A stretch of 64,000 bases of DNA, taken from positions 1-64,000 of the forward strand of contig NZ_JADEYH010000027.1 of the NCBI RefSeq assembly GCF_017114865.1, given 5' to 3'. This DNA comes from Streptomyces verrucosisporus. Its GTDB lineage: Bacteria > Actinomycetota > Actinomycetes > Streptomycetales > Streptomycetaceae. Both the position numbers and the translations under genes were made by a program. Of the stretch, positions 50,752 through 60,057 are shown in pieces; positions within the stretch are counted from its first letter, which is position 1; every line of letters begins with the position of its first letter. The notes beneath the pieces were generated by a model. It was not told the origin of the DNA. It did no database searches and saw only the letters and a list, made by a program, of their open reading frames with translations.

Positions 50752-53175
50752 CTACCGCGGGCTCCAGCCGCCGTCCTGGCCGGAGGTCTGCCAACCTCCG
50801 TTGCTGTTGGTGCCGTTCGTGCCGTTGCCGCCGCCGGCGTCCCAGCCCCCGGTGGTGGAGGTGGCGCCGATGCTGTCGCCGCCTGTTTCGCCACCGGTCA
50901 CACCGCCCACGGTGGTGCCCACCGTGGCACCGTCGGTGGTGCCGCCCATGGTGCTGGCGCCTCCGCCCCCGCCGGGGCCCCCGTTGCCGCCTCCGCCGAT
51001 GATGCCGGGCGGGAGGGAGATGTCGGGGAACGGGTTGCCGGGACGCCGGTCACCGGGCTTGTCGTCGTCTCCGCCGCGGTCCCGGTCCTTCTTGTCGTCG
51101 GTGTCGGCCCGCGGCACCCGGACGTCGTTGAAGGATTCGACGGGCTCGCCCTTCAGAGCCCCGCGCATCGCGGTCTTCCAGATGGGACCGGGCAGACAGC
51201 CACCGCAGACCTTGCCGTAGTAACGGCCGCCGATGGTGAGGTCGTACATCTCCATCGGGGTGCCGACATCGTCGCCGACCCATACGGCGGTGGAGAGGTT
51301 CGGGGTGTAACCGACGAACCAGGCGTCCTTGCGGCCGTCCGTCGTACCGGTCTTGCCCGCGTTGTCGCGGTCGGTCAGGCCGGCCCTGGTGCCGGTGCCG
51401 TCCTCCACCACGCCCTTGAGCATCTTGTTGACGGAGTCCGCGATGTGCTCGGACATCGCCCGTTCGCACTTGGTCCTGGGGACCGGGAGCTTCTTGCCGT
51501 CGGCGTCGGTGATCTTCTCGATCGCCACCGGCGAGCAGTAGGTGCCGCGGTTGGCGAACGTGGCGTACGCGGCGGCCATGGTCAGCGGGCTGCTGTTCTG
51601 GCCGCCCAGGATCATGGCGGGCCGCTGCTCGAGGGACTCGCCGTCGCCGCGCTTGACCCCCATCTTCTCGGCCATCTTCACGATGTCGCAGAGACCGACC
51701 TTCTGACCCAGGTCGACGAAGTAGGTGTTGATCGACTTGCTGAGAGCGCCTGTCATGTCCCAGGTGCCCTTCTCGGACTCCAGTTCGTTCTGGACGGACC
51801 ACTCTTTGCTGCCGTAGGGCTTGTTGCCGCAGACCGTGAACTCCCCCTCCTTGAAGGAGGTCTTCCAGTCGCTCTTGTAGGTGCTCGCGGGGCTGATGCC
51901 CTCGGCCATCGCGGCGGCGGCGACGATCGGCTTGAACGTCGAGCCGACCTGGAAGCCACTGGTGCTGCCGCCCATGTCGTTGTCGACCGAGAGGTTGAGC
52001 AGGGTCTGGTTCTTGTTCTGGTCCAGGCCGTACGGGCGGCTCTGGGCCATCGACAGGATCCTGCCGGTGCCGGGCTCGACCTGGACCACGGCGGTGGCCA
52101 CCGGGTCGTCCTCGTAGACCATGCTGGTGGCGGCGTCGGCGGAGGCCTTCTGCGCCTTGGGCGAGAGCGTGGTGCGGACGGTGAGGCCACCGCGCTTCCA
52201 CAGGTCCTTGCGCTCCTCCTCGGTCTTGCCGAAGACGGGGTCGCTCAGAATGACCTTGCGCACGTAGTCGCAGAAGAAGCCCGCCCTGTCGACGGAGGTG
52301 ATGCAGCCGCTCCTGGGCTTGCTGACCTTGAGGCCCAGGTCCTTCTTCTTGGCCGCCGCGACGTCCGCCTTGCCGGCCGCCCCCGTCTCGGCCATGCGGT
52401 TGAGCACGATGTTGCGGCGCTTGACCGCCCGGTCGGGGTAGTTGACGGGGTCGTAGTAGGTGGGGGACTGGACGAGCCCGGCCAGCAGCGCCGCCTCGTG
52501 GAGCTCCAGGTCGGCGGCGTTCTTGGAGAAGTAGCGCCGGGCCGCGGCCTCGATGCCGTACGCCTGCTGGCCGAAGAACGTGATGTTGAGGTAGTTCTCG
52601 AGGATCTGCTCCTTGCTGAGCTCCTCCTCGATCCTGATCGCGTACTTCAGTTCCTGGATCTTGCGGCCGATGGTCTGCTGGGTGGCCTCGGCGACCTTCT
52701 CCTGGTCGTCGCCGGCCTGCTCCACGAAGACGTTCTTGACGTACTGCTGGGTGAGGGTGGACCCGCCCTCGGCGACCCCGCCCTGCTGCGCGTTCCTGTT
52801 CAGGGCGCGCATCACGCTCTTGAGGTCGATCGCGCCGTGCTCGTAGAAGCGGGAGTCCTCGATCGCGACGATCGCCTTCCGCATGGTGGGGCTGATCTTC
52901 TTCAGCGGCACCACCGTGCGGTCGCGGTAGTAGTCGGTCGCGATCAGGTTGCCCTCGGAGTCGAGGATCCGGTTCTTCTGGCTGAGCGGGGGGCGCTTGA
53001 AGTCCATGGGGATCTCGTCGAAGCTCTCGACGGTGCCCTTGGCGGCCAGTCCGAGGCCGCCGGCCACAGGCAGCGCGATGCCCGCCAGCACCGCTCCCGA
53101 GAGCACGCTGACGCCGAGGAACTTGGCGGCCTGTTGGGTCCCGGACAGCCCGCCACCCGAGCGCTTGTTTGGCAT
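50752..53175 (-). CDS. Class A penicillin-binding protein (transglycosylase/transpeptidase)
   Basis: 807 residues. A basic start and one membrane anchor (VSVLSGAVLAGIALPVAGG) precede the GT51 glycosyltransferase (AIVAIEDSRFYEHGAID; GGSTLTQQYVKN). The transpeptidase has active-site Ser in GSTFKPIV, SxN in SKSINT and GKTGTTDGRKDAW. The extracellular tail is Gly/Thr/Asn-rich. It polymerises and cross-links peptidoglycan at the membrane. It is divergent from wblA with a 396-base gap. Confidence 0.95.
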   Translation of the reverse strand: MPNKRSGGGLSGTQQAAKFLGVSVLSGAVLAGIALPVAGGLGLAAKGTVESFDEIPMDFKRPPLSQKNRILDSEGNLIATDYYRDRTVVPLKKISPTMRKAIVAIEDSRFYEHGAIDLKSVMRALNRNAQQGGVAEGGSTLTQQYVKNVFVEQAGDDQEKVAEATQQTIGRKIQELKYAIRIEEELSKEQILENYLNITFFGQQAYGIEAAARRYFSKNAADLELHEAALLAGLVQSPTYYDPVNYPDRAVKRRNIVLNRMAETGAAGKADVAAAKKKDLGLKVSKPRSGCITSVDRAGFFCDYVRKVILSDPVFGKTEEERKDLWKRGGLTVRTTLSPKAQKASADAATSMVYEDDPVATAVVQVEPGTGRILSMAQSRPYGLDQNKNQTLLNLSVDNDMGGSTSGFQVGSTFKPIVAAAAMAEGISPASTYKSDWKTSFKEGEFTVCGNKPYGSKEWSVQNELESEKGTWDMTGALSKSINTYFVDLGQKVGLCDIVKMAEKMGVKRGDGESLEQRPAMILGGQNSSPLTMAAAYATFANRGTYCSPVAIEKITDADGKKLPVPRTKCERAMSEHIADSVNKMLKGVVEDGTGTRAGLTDRDNAGKTGTTDGRKDAWFVGYTPNLSTAVWVGDDVGTPMEMYDLTIGGRYYGKVCGGCLPGPIWKTAMRGALKGEPVESFNDVRVPRADTDDKKDRDRGGDDDKPGDRRPGNPFPDISLPPGIIGGGGNGGPGGGGGASTMGGTTDGATVGTTVGGVTGGETGGDSIGATSTTGGWDAGGGNGTNGTNSNGGWQTSGQDGGWSPR

Positions 53176-53571
53176 GAGGGCAGCCTACGTTCTCAATCGC
53201 CGGACAGGTGTGCGTGTGTTCGCCTACGCTGTATCACGTCTGACACGGTCGTTCGGTTCCTTGTCAACTCACGGTTCACTCCATCGGGTGTTGAGATGTG
53301 ACCGAATTGCAATCCGGTGTCAGGGAACGTCCGGTCTCGATCTCTTGCAATATGCGCATGATGTCTGTTTTCTGACGATGAGTCGAGATCATTCTTCAGT
53401 CACTCCGTTGGGTGATCTGCCACGCACGCATAGTCCGTTCGGGCCATTCAAGATTGGGCCCGTCGGGGGTGTTGCGCCCTGGCCACCTTCCGTAACGTCC
53501 TGCCCTGGCAGCGGTGAATATGCCGTCTGCCGCCGTGGGGGAGCCTCGATTCGGGAGAGGACGGCGCCGGC
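53176..53571. promoter_or_regulatory. Long divergent regulatory region of the PBP gene and wblA
   Basis: 396 bases without a gene and visibly lower in GC than its surroundings. ATTGCAAT and a second TTGCAAT occur near 53305 and 53345. An inverted TCAC-N8-GTGA is at 53400-53415. wblA is known in Streptomyces to be controlled by several developmental regulators, so multiple binding sites are expected. I cannot assign individual ones. Confidence 0.5.
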
Positions 53572-53931
53572 ATGGGCTGGGTTACCGACTGGAGCGCGCA
53601 GGCGGCCTGCCGCACTGCGGATCCGGATGAACTGTTCGTACAAGGGGCGGCGCAGAACCGCGCCAAGGCGGTCTGCACCGGATGTCCGGTGCGCACCGAG
53701 TGCCTGGCCGACGCCCTGGACAACCGTGTGGAGTTCGGCGTCTGGGGCGGGATGACCGAGCGGGAACGGAGAGCGCTGCTGCGCCGCCGCCCGACGGTCA
53801 CCTCCTGGCGGCGGCTGCTGGAGACCGCGCGCACCGAGTACGAGCGCAGCGCGGGCCTGCTGCCCGTGGAGGTCGAGATGCGCGAGCACGACACGCGGCG
53901 GTACAGCGGCGACTACGCCGCCGCGGGCTGA
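53572..53931 (+). CDS. wblA: WhiB-family iron-sulfur regulator WblA
   Basis: 119 residues. The four cluster ligands are C13 in AACRTADPD and the CTGCPVRTEC triad. The family turn GVWGGMTERERRALLRRRP is followed by SWRRLLETARTEYERSAG. The sequence and the neighbours (class A PBP upstream, ArsA-like pair downstream) match Streptomyces wblA, which represses specialised metabolism and is needed for the switch from aerial hyphae to spores. Only the C-terminal tail looks variable. Confidence 0.93.
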   Translation: MGWVTDWSAQAACRTADPDELFVQGAAQNRAKAVCTGCPVRTECLADALDNRVEFGVWGGMTERERRALLRRRPTVTSWRRLLETARTEYERSAGLLPVEVEMREHDTRRYSGDYAAAG

Positions 53932-54019
53932 AACCGTTCTCCGGGTTCCGGCAGGGCCCGCGGAGGCGCCCACGGCGCCGGCGCGCGGACCACTGGACCG
54001 GCAGGGCCGGCGGTGAGGC

Positions 54020-55360
54020 TCAGGCGGGCTCGACGCCGGGCTGCTCCGCCAGGCGCCCGCCGATCGTCCGCAACCCCTCCAGGTCGTGCACATCGCCCGG
54101 CAGCGCGGCTACCTCGGCCACCGGCACCTCCGGGTGCAGCGCGGCGAAGCGGTCGCGCGTGCGCCGCTCGCGCGCCAGGACGTGCATCCGCTCCGCGTGC
54201 AGCCTCAGCATGCCCGCGGCCAGCCGCTCGGCCGTCGCGGGAGCCGAGGGGGATTCCTCGGGGAGGCCGCCGGAGCCGTCGCCGGAGCCGTCGCCGGAGT
54301 CCGGGGCGGACCGCTCATCGTCCTCCTCGCCGTTGGGGGGACCGACGATGCCGTCCTCCTCGAGGTTCTCCGCGGCCGCCAGCGCCCGCTCCGCGCTGAG
54401 GTGGGCCGCCTCGCTGCCGTGCATCCGGTTCAGCACGAGTCCCGCCAGCGGCATCCGGTCCGCGGCCAGCCGCTCGACGAAGTACGCCGCCTCGCGCAGC
54501 GCGTCGCGCTCCGGGGCCGCCACCACCAGGAACGCCGTGCCCGGCGCCTGGAGCAGCCGGTACGTGGCGTCGGCGCGGGTGCGGAAGCCGCCGAACATCG
54601 TGTCCATCGCCGCCACGAACGTCTGCATGTCGCGCAGCAGACCCGTGCCCAGCAGCTTGTTGAGCAGCCCGGTGAACACCGACAGCCCGGACACGCCCAG
54701 GTTCACGAACTTCAGCCCCGCCCGGCCGCCGGCCTTCGCCGGAGCCGTCAGCAGCCTGATGAACCGCCCGTCCAGGAACGATCCCAGGCGCTTGGGCGCG
54801 TCCAGGAAGTCCAGCGCGGAACGGCTCGGCGGGGTGTCCACGATGATCAGGTCCCACTCGTCGCCCGCGCGGAGCTGGCCGAGCTTCTCCATGGCCATGT
54901 ACTCCTGCGTCCCCGCGAAACCGGCCGACAGCGACTGGTAGAAGGGATTCTCCAGGATCGCGCGGGCCCGCTCGGGGTCGGTGTGGGCCTCGACGATCTC
55001 GTCGAAGGTCCGCTTCATGTCGAGCATCATCGCGTGCAGCTCGCCGCCCGGCGCGCCGTCGACGCCCTCGACCCGGCGCGGGGTGTTGTCCAGCTCGGTC
55101 AGGCCCATCGACTGGGCCAGCCGGCGGGCCGGGTCGATGGTGAGGACGACGACCTTCCGGCCGCGTTCGGCCGCGCGTACGCCCAGGGCCGCGGCCGTCG
55201 TCGTCTTGCCCACGCCGCCGGCGCCGCAGCAGACCACGATCCGGGTGCCGGGGTCGTCGATCAGCGCGTCGACGTCCAGCACCGGAAGCGTGCCCAGCCC
55301 GGGCGCCTGTCCGTACGTCTGCGTCTGTGCCGCACCCGCTTCGGCCGTCCGTGCCGTCAC
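54020..55360 (-). CDS. ArsA-type P-loop ATPase (second of pair)
   Basis: 446 residues. Deviant Walker A VVCCGAGGVGKTTTAAAL; LTIDPARRLAQSMG; switch DLIIVDTPPSRSALDFLD; and the A-loop-like FLVVAAPERDALREAAYF. It lacks the cysteine triad of arsenite pumps, so it is an ArsA/Get3 homologue and not an arsenic gene. The Gly/Ser/Asp insertion at ~residues 335-365 is low complexity. ATG overlaps the stop of its paralogue as ATGA; the two may form a heterodimer. Confidence 0.9.
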   Translation of the reverse strand: MTARTAEAGAAQTQTYGQAPGLGTLPVLDVDALIDDPGTRIVVCCGAGGVGKTTTAAALGVRAAERGRKVVVLTIDPARRLAQSMGLTELDNTPRRVEGVDGAPGGELHAMMLDMKRTFDEIVEAHTDPERARAILENPFYQSLSAGFAGTQEYMAMEKLGQLRAGDEWDLIIVDTPPSRSALDFLDAPKRLGSFLDGRFIRLLTAPAKAGGRAGLKFVNLGVSGLSVFTGLLNKLLGTGLLRDMQTFVAAMDTMFGGFRTRADATYRLLQAPGTAFLVVAAPERDALREAAYFVERLAADRMPLAGLVLNRMHGSEAAHLSAERALAAAENLEEDGIVGPPNGEEDDERSAPDSGDGSGDGSGGLPEESPSAPATAERLAAGMLRLHAERMHVLARERRTRDRFAALHPEVPVAEVAALPGDVHDLEGLRTIGGRLAEQPGVEPA

Positions 55361-56346
55361 CGGGCCACCCCCTGTTCACGCAGCTGTTCGCGAAGCTCGC
55401 CGGCGAGCAGGTAGACGCCGGGCAGGTCGGCGCCCTCGGCCAGCAGCTCCAGTTCGTACGCGGGCAGCTCCAGCCCGGCTATCTCCGACCGCAACTCGCC
55501 CTCCAGCGCCAGCCGCTCGGCGTGCTCGTGGGCCTGGCGCAGCAGCGGGCCGATCAGCTGCTCGGCCTTGCCGCCGCGCCGCGCGCCGCCCAGACCCGCC
55601 CGGGACAGTGCCTTGGCGATCTCGGTGCGGGACTCCTCGGCGGCCCGCACCGCGGCCCTGTCCAGTACCGCCGGCCGCGTCATGTTGACGAACACGCCGC
55701 CGACCGGCAGCCCGGTGGCGCGCAGCTCGGCGACCCCGTCCACGGTCTCCTGGACGGGCATCTCCTCCAGCAGGGTCACCAGGTGCACGGCGGTCTCGGA
55801 GGACTTGAGCACCCGCATCACGGCCTGGGCCTGGTTGTGGATCGGGCCGACCCGGGCCAGCCCGGCCACCTGGTCGTTGACGCCGAGGAAGCGGGTTATC
55901 CGGCCGGTGGGCGGCGCGTCCATGACCACCGCGTCGTAGACGAAGCCGCCGCCGCGGGTGCGGCGGCGCACCGCCTCGCAGACCTTGCCGGTGAGCAGGA
56001 CATCGCGCACGCCGGGCGCGATGGTGGTGGCGAAGTCGATCGCGCCGAGCCGCTTCAGGGCACGTCCCGCGCCACCGAGCTTGTAGAACATCTGCAGGTA
56101 GTCCAGCAGGGCCTTCTCCGCGTCGACGGCCAGCGCGTGCACCTCGCCGCCGCCCGGCCCGACGGCGATCTTCCGCTCCTCGTACGGCAGTGCCTCGGTC
56201 TCGAAGAGCTGGGCGACGCCCTGCCGCCCCTCGACCTCCACCAGGAGTGTGCGTTTGCCCTCCTCGGCGAGGGCGAGCGCGAGTGCGGCGGCGACCGTCG
56301 TCTTTCCGGTCCCGCCCTTGCCGGTCACCACATGCAGCCTGCTCAC
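55357..56346 (-). CDS. ArsA-type P-loop ATPase (first of pair)
   Basis: 329 residues from GTG 56346. Walker A is HVVTGKGGTGKTTVAAALA; LVEVEGRQGVAQLFE; and DAVVMDAPPTGRITRFL. The helical C-terminal part ends in VYLLAGELREQLREQG. Paired ArsA-like genes next to wblA are conserved in actinobacteria. The cargo or partner is unknown. The start has only a weak SD (GAAGGG). Confidence 0.9.
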   Translation of the reverse strand: MSRLHVVTGKGGTGKTTVAAALALALAEEGKRTLLVEVEGRQGVAQLFETEALPYEERKIAVGPGGGEVHALAVDAEKALLDYLQMFYKLGGAGRALKRLGAIDFATTIAPGVRDVLLTGKVCEAVRRRTRGGGFVYDAVVMDAPPTGRITRFLGVNDQVAGLARVGPIHNQAQAVMRVLKSSETAVHLVTLLEEMPVQETVDGVAELRATGLPVGGVFVNMTRPAVLDRAAVRAAEESRTEIAKALSRAGLGGARRGGKAEQLIGPLLRQAHEHAERLALEGELRSEIAGLELPAYELELLAEGADLPGVYLLAGELREQLREQGVAR

Positions 56347-56502
56347 CCTTCGGAGCCTAACCACCGGACGGGGGGAGTACGCGTGCGGATGGGCCATGGA
56401 GGTGCGCCCGGGCTCCGGCGGCGGCGGACCGGGACGGCGTAGGACGGCGGGGACGGCGGGGGACACCGGGGGAGGGCGCGGGGCGGGCCGCGGGGCACGG
56501 GC

Positions 56503-56508
56503 TAAGGT
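56503..56508 (+). promoter_or_regulatory. Leaderless-type -10 box for the DUF4177 gene
   Basis: TAAGGT ends seven bases before ATG 56516, with no SD between. The spacing is that of leaderless actinobacterial transcripts. Confidence 0.5.
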
Positions 56509-56515
56509 CGGCCCC

Positions 56516-56674
56516 ATGACGAAATGGGAATACGCGACCGTACCGCTGCTCGTGCACGCCACCAAGCAGATCCTGGACACCTGGGGCGAGGACGGCTGGG
56601 AGCTGGTCCAGGTGGTGCCCGGCCCGAACAACTCGGAGCAGCTCGTGGCGTACCTGAAGCGGGAGAAGCAGTGA
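56516..56674 (+). CDS. DUF4177 small protein
   Basis: 52 residues. KWEYATVPLLVHATKQILD, then TWGEDGWELVQVVPGPN, the diagnostic WGEDGWELV box. Function unknown. It overlaps the RidA gene as GTGA, so it is probably co-translated. Confidence 0.9.
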   Translation: MTKWEYATVPLLVHATKQILDTWGEDGWELVQVVPGPNNSEQLVAYLKREKQ

Positions 56675-57147
56675 GCGAGGCGCGCGGCTCGGTCGAGTCC
56701 AGGCTCGCGGAGCTCGGGCTGACCCTGCCGGAGGTGGTGGCGCCGCTGGCGTCGTACGTCCCGGCGGTGCTCTCCGGCTCCTACGTGTACACCGCGGGCC
56801 AGCTGCCGATGGTCGACGGCGCGCTGCCGGTGACCGGCAAGGTCGGCGCCGAGGTGACGCCGGAGGAGGCCAGGGACCTGGCCCGGATCTGCGCGCTGAA
56901 CGCCCTGGCGGCCGTGAAGTCGGTCGCCGGCGACCTGGACCGGATCGCCCGGGTCGTCAAGGTGGTCGGCTTCATCGCCTCCGCCCCGGACTTCAACGGT
57001 CAGCCCGGCGTGCTCAACGGCGCCAGCGACCTGCTGGGCGAGGTGCTGGGCGACAAGGGCATGCACGCGCGCAGCGCGGTGGGCGTCGCGGTGCTGCCGG
57101 TCGACGCACCGGTCGAGATCGAGATCCAGGTCGAGCTGGCGCACTGA
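56671..57147 (+). CDS. RidA-family protein
   Basis: 158 residues. RidA/YjgF fold with YTAGQLPMVDGALPVTGKVG, ARICALNALAAVKSVAGD, and the C-terminal PVEIEIQVEL. The catalytic Arg of the true RidA subgroup (usually in a C-R-(V/I)-x-G-like position) is not evident, so enamine deaminase activity is uncertain. Start GTG lies in the end of the DUF4177 gene. Confidence 0.88.
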   Translation: MSEARGSVESRLAELGLTLPEVVAPLASYVPAVLSGSYVYTAGQLPMVDGALPVTGKVGAEVTPEEARDLARICALNALAAVKSVAGDLDRIARVVKVVGFIASAPDFNGQPGVLNGASDLLGEVLGDKGMHARSAVGVAVLPVDAPVEIEIQVELAH

Positions 57148-57291
57148 GCCACCGGGCGGCAGGCCCCTGTACCGGTCCGCACCGGCCCGCTCGGTGCGGA
57201 CCGGTGCGAACGGGGACAGGCCGCCGTCGGTGGCGGGCCGCGGGGTCCGCGGTGTTCGAGGCCCGCACTCGAACATCGCGGCCCGCGGCCG

Positions 57292-57297
57292 TACGAT
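57292..57297 (+). promoter_or_regulatory. Leaderless-type -10 box for the NUDIX gene at 57304
   Basis: TACGAT ends six bases before ATG 57304, and no Shine-Dalgarno sequence is present. Confidence 0.5.
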
Positions 57298-57303
57298 CCG
57301 GCC

Positions 57304-58236
57304 ATGCCGTCAACGCCGCCGTCATCCGCCTTCTCCACGCCCCAGCGCGACGGGCAGTGGTACCCGCCCGAGTGGCCCGAGCGCATCCGCGCCCTGGCCG
57401 AGGGGAGGCTCACGCCCGTGCCCCCGCGCCGGGCGGCTACCGTGATGCTGCTGCGGGACGCCGAGGGCGGTCCGGCCGTCCACATGCTGCGCCGGCGCGC
57501 CTCCATGGCCTTCGCCGCGGGCGCGTACGCCTACCCCGGCGGCGGGGTGGACCCACGCGACGAGGGCGCGGTCGCCTGGGCGGGCCCGGCGCGCGAGGAG
57601 TGGGCGCGGCGGCTCGGGGTGGAGGAGGCGGTCGCGCAGGCCGTCGTGTGCGCCGCCGTGCGCGAGACCTTCGAGGAGGCGGGCGTCCTGCTGGCCGGCC
57701 CGGACCCGGACACGGTCGTCGCCGACACCACCGGCGAGGGCTGGGAGGCGGACCGCGCCGCCCTGGTGGCCCGCGAGCTGTCCTTCGCCGACTTCCTCAC
57801 CCGCCGCGAGCTGGTCCTGCGCAGCGACCTGCTGGGTGCCTGGGCGCGCTGGATCACCCCGGAGTTCGAGGCGCGGCGCTACGACACCTGGTTCTTCGTC
57901 GCCGCCCTGCCCGAGGGGCAGCGCACCCGCGACGTCTCCGGCGAGGCCGACCGCACGGTGTGGATCCGCCCGGCGGACGCGGCCGCCGCCTACGACCGGG
58001 GCGAGCTGACGATGATGCCCCCGACGATCGCCACCCTGCGGCAGCTCGTGCCGTACGCCGGCGCCGCCGCGGCGCTGGAGGCCTCCGGGGAACGGGACCT
58101 GACGCCCGTACTGGCCAGGGCGAGCCTGGAGGACGACGGATCCGGCGGGCAGCGGGTGGTGCTGAGCTGGCCGGGGCACGAGGAGTTCACCAAGCACGTG
58201 CCGGCGGCCCGGCGGACGGCGGGGGGCGCGCCGTGA
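57304..58236 (+). CDS. NUDIX hydrolase
   Basis: 310 residues. The region AAGAYAYPGGGVDP precedes a NUDIX box spread over AAVRETFEEAGVLLAG (RExxEEAG). The long insertion between strands fits the larger NUDT19-like (CoA or nucleoside-diphosphate) subgroup. The stop overlaps the metallo-beta-lactamase gene as GTGA, the usual pair in Streptomyces. Confidence 0.9.
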   Translation: MPSTPPSSAFSTPQRDGQWYPPEWPERIRALAEGRLTPVPPRRAATVMLLRDAEGGPAVHMLRRRASMAFAAGAYAYPGGGVDPRDEGAVAWAGPAREEWARRLGVEEAVAQAVVCAAVRETFEEAGVLLAGPDPDTVVADTTGEGWEADRAALVARELSFADFLTRRELVLRSDLLGAWARWITPEFEARRYDTWFFVAALPEGQRTRDVSGEADRTVWIRPADAAAAYDRGELTMMPPTIATLRQLVPYAGAAAALEASGERDLTPVLARASLEDDGSGGQRVVLSWPGHEEFTKHVPAARRTAGGAP

Positions 58237-59063
58237 CCGACGCCTCCGCCCTGCCCGGGCAGCCGCGCGGCGGCGCCATCGACGGCATGGGCACCGCCCG
58301 CGCGGTGTGCGTGCTGGCGCCGAACCCCTCGCCGATGACACTGGACGGCACCAACACCTGGATCGTCGCCGAGCCGGACTCGCCGCTGGCGGTCGTCGTC
58401 GACCCCGGTCCGCTGGACGAGGGGCACCTGCGCCAGGTGATCGACACCGTCGAGCGGTCGGGCCGGCGGGTTGGGCTGACGCTGCTCACCCACGGCCACT
58501 GGGACCACGCCGAGGGAGCCGCCCGCTTCGCCGAGCTGACGGGGACGGCCGTACGTGCCCTCGACCCGGCGCTGCGGCTGGGGGAGGAGGGACTGGCGGC
58601 CGGGGACGTGGTGACCACGGGCGGCCTGGAGCTGCGGGTGGTGCCCACACCGGGGCACACCTCGGACTCGCTCAGCTTCCATCTGCCCGCCGACGGCGCG
58701 GTGCTGACCGGCGACACCGTCCTGGGGCGCGGCACGACGATGGTGGCCCACCCCGACGGGCGGCTGGGCGAGTACCTGGGCTCCCTGCGGCGGCTTCGCT
58801 CGCTGACCGTGGACGACGGCGTGCACACGGTGCTGCCGGGGCACGGGCCGGTGCTGGACGACGCACAGGGGGCCGTCGAGTACTACCTGGCGCACCGGGC
58901 GAGCCGTCTGGCCCAGGTGGAGACGGCCGTGGAGGCGGGCCACCGGACGCCGCAGGAGGTCGTGGCACACGTCTACGCGGACGTGGACCGCTCGCTGTGG
59001 CCCGCCGCCGAGCTGTCGGTGCGGGCGCAGCTGGAGTACCTGGAGGAGCACGGCCTGGTGTGA
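58233..59063 (+). CDS. Metallo-beta-lactamase-fold hydrolase (LACTB2-like)
   Basis: 276 residues. The metal motif is LLTHGHWDHAEGAARF (HxHxDH with Trp), then PTPGHTSDSLSF, LTGDTVLGRG and LPGHGPVLDD. The C-terminal helical domain (LAHRASRLAQVETAVEAG) resembles LACTB2/endoribonuclease-like members. GTG 58233 lies inside the NUDIX stop. Confidence 0.92.
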   Translation: MTDASALPGQPRGGAIDGMGTARAVCVLAPNPSPMTLDGTNTWIVAEPDSPLAVVVDPGPLDEGHLRQVIDTVERSGRRVGLTLLTHGHWDHAEGAARFAELTGTAVRALDPALRLGEEGLAAGDVVTTGGLELRVVPTPGHTSDSLSFHLPADGAVLTGDTVLGRGTTMVAHPDGRLGEYLGSLRRLRSLTVDDGVHTVLPGHGPVLDDAQGAVEYYLAHRASRLAQVETAVEAGHRTPQEVVAHVYADVDRSLWPAAELSVRAQLEYLEEHGLV

Positions 59064-59153
59064 CGGGCCGTGCCTCCGGGCTGCGTTCCGAAGGTCCCGG
59101 GGCTGTAAGGACTCCGGGCTCTCCGGGCTCTCCGGGCTCCGGGGGAGCGGGGG

Positions 59154-59828
59154 TCAGCGCGAGCGCTTCGCCAGCCGCTCCACGTCCAGCAGGATGACCG
59201 CGCGGGCCTCCAGCCGCAGCCAGCCGCGGCTGGCGAAGTCGGCCAGCGCCTTGTTGACGGTCTCACGGGATGCGCCGACGAGCTGGGCCAGCTCCTCCTG
59301 GGTGAGGTCGTGCACCACGTGGATGCCCTCCTCGGACTGCACGCCGAAGCGGCGCGACAGGTCCAGCAGTGCCTTGGCGACACGGCCGGGCACATCGGAG
59401 AAGACCAGGTCGGACATCGAGTCGTTGGTGCGGCGCAGGCGCCGGGCGACGGCGCGCAGCAGCGCGGTGGCGACTTCGGGGCGGGCGTTCAGCCAGGGCT
59501 GGAGGTCGCCGTGGCCCAGGCCGAAGAGCTTGACCTCGGTCAGCGCCGTCGCCGTGGCCGTACGGGGGCCCGGGTCGAACAGGGACAGCTCGCCGATCAG
59601 CTCGCCGGGGCCGAGCACGGCCAGCATGTTCTCCCGGCCGTCCGGGGAGGTGCGGTGGAGCTTGACCTTGCCCTCGATCACGACGTAGAGCCGGTCCCCG
59701 GGGTCGCCCTCGTGGAACAGGGCCTCACCCCGCGCGAGCGTCGTCTCCGTCATGGAGGCACGCAGCTCGGCGGCCTGCTCGTCGTCAAGCGCCGCGAAGA
59801 GCGGGGCGCGCCGCAGAACGTCGTCCAC
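59154..59828 (-). CDS. crp: Cyclic AMP receptor protein Crp
   Basis: 224 residues from GTG 59828 behind AAGGAGAG. The cNMP domain carries the cassette [20 protein letters not shown]. The winged helix is [20 protein letters not shown]. It is the housekeeping Crp of Streptomyces, involved in germination and antibiotic regulation, and divergent from nth in the conserved order. A 9-base CTCCGGGCT repeat (three copies, 59112-59138) follows its 3' end. Confidence 0.95.
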   Translation of the reverse strand: MDDVLRRAPLFAALDDEQAAELRASMTETTLARGEALFHEGDPGDRLYVVIEGKVKLHRTSPDGRENMLAVLGPGELIGELSLFDPGPRTATATALTEVKLFGLGHGDLQPWLNARPEVATALLRAVARRLRRTNDSMSDLVFSDVPGRVAKALLDLSRRFGVQSEEGIHVVHDLTQEELAQLVGASRETVNKALADFASRGWLRLEARAVILLDVERLAKRSR

Positions 59829-59997
59829 GAGTTCTCTCCTTGTCCACGTGCCCACGGGTCTGTCGCCCCCATGATGCCGGACGGTGAAACAGTGCGATCA
59901 GTCACAAGTTTGACGCACCCGGCGTCCGGCGCGTGCGCCAGGGGTCCGATTGGGCCCCGGATCGGCGGCGAGCGGGGCGGATGTCGGCGCTCCCCCG

Positions 59998-60057
59998 TAC
60001 GCTGGCCGGGTGTCCAACACGCCGGTGAGGCCGGACGGAAAGGGGGCGTACGGGTGA
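59998..60057 (+). promoter_or_regulatory. Leaderless-type promoter box and 15-codon upstream frame before nth
   Basis: TACGCT (59998-60003) ends six bases before GTG 60010. This opens a 15-codon frame ([15 protein letters not shown]) whose TGA at 60055-60057 overlaps the nth GTG as GTGA. A leaderless leader peptide coupled to nth would explain the start, since the SD-like GGGGG is weak. Confidence 0.4.

Noticed and set aside
54020-56346. Arsenite efflux genes
   Set aside because: ArsA-like ATPases here lack the metalloid-binding cysteines and any ArsB, ArsC or ArsR neighbour; the location beside wblA is the conserved non-arsenic locus.
59112-59138. Three 9-base CTCCGGGCT repeats after crp as a regulatory array
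   Set aside because: Short GC-rich slippage repeat in a small intergenic gap with no symmetry; unlikely to be functional.
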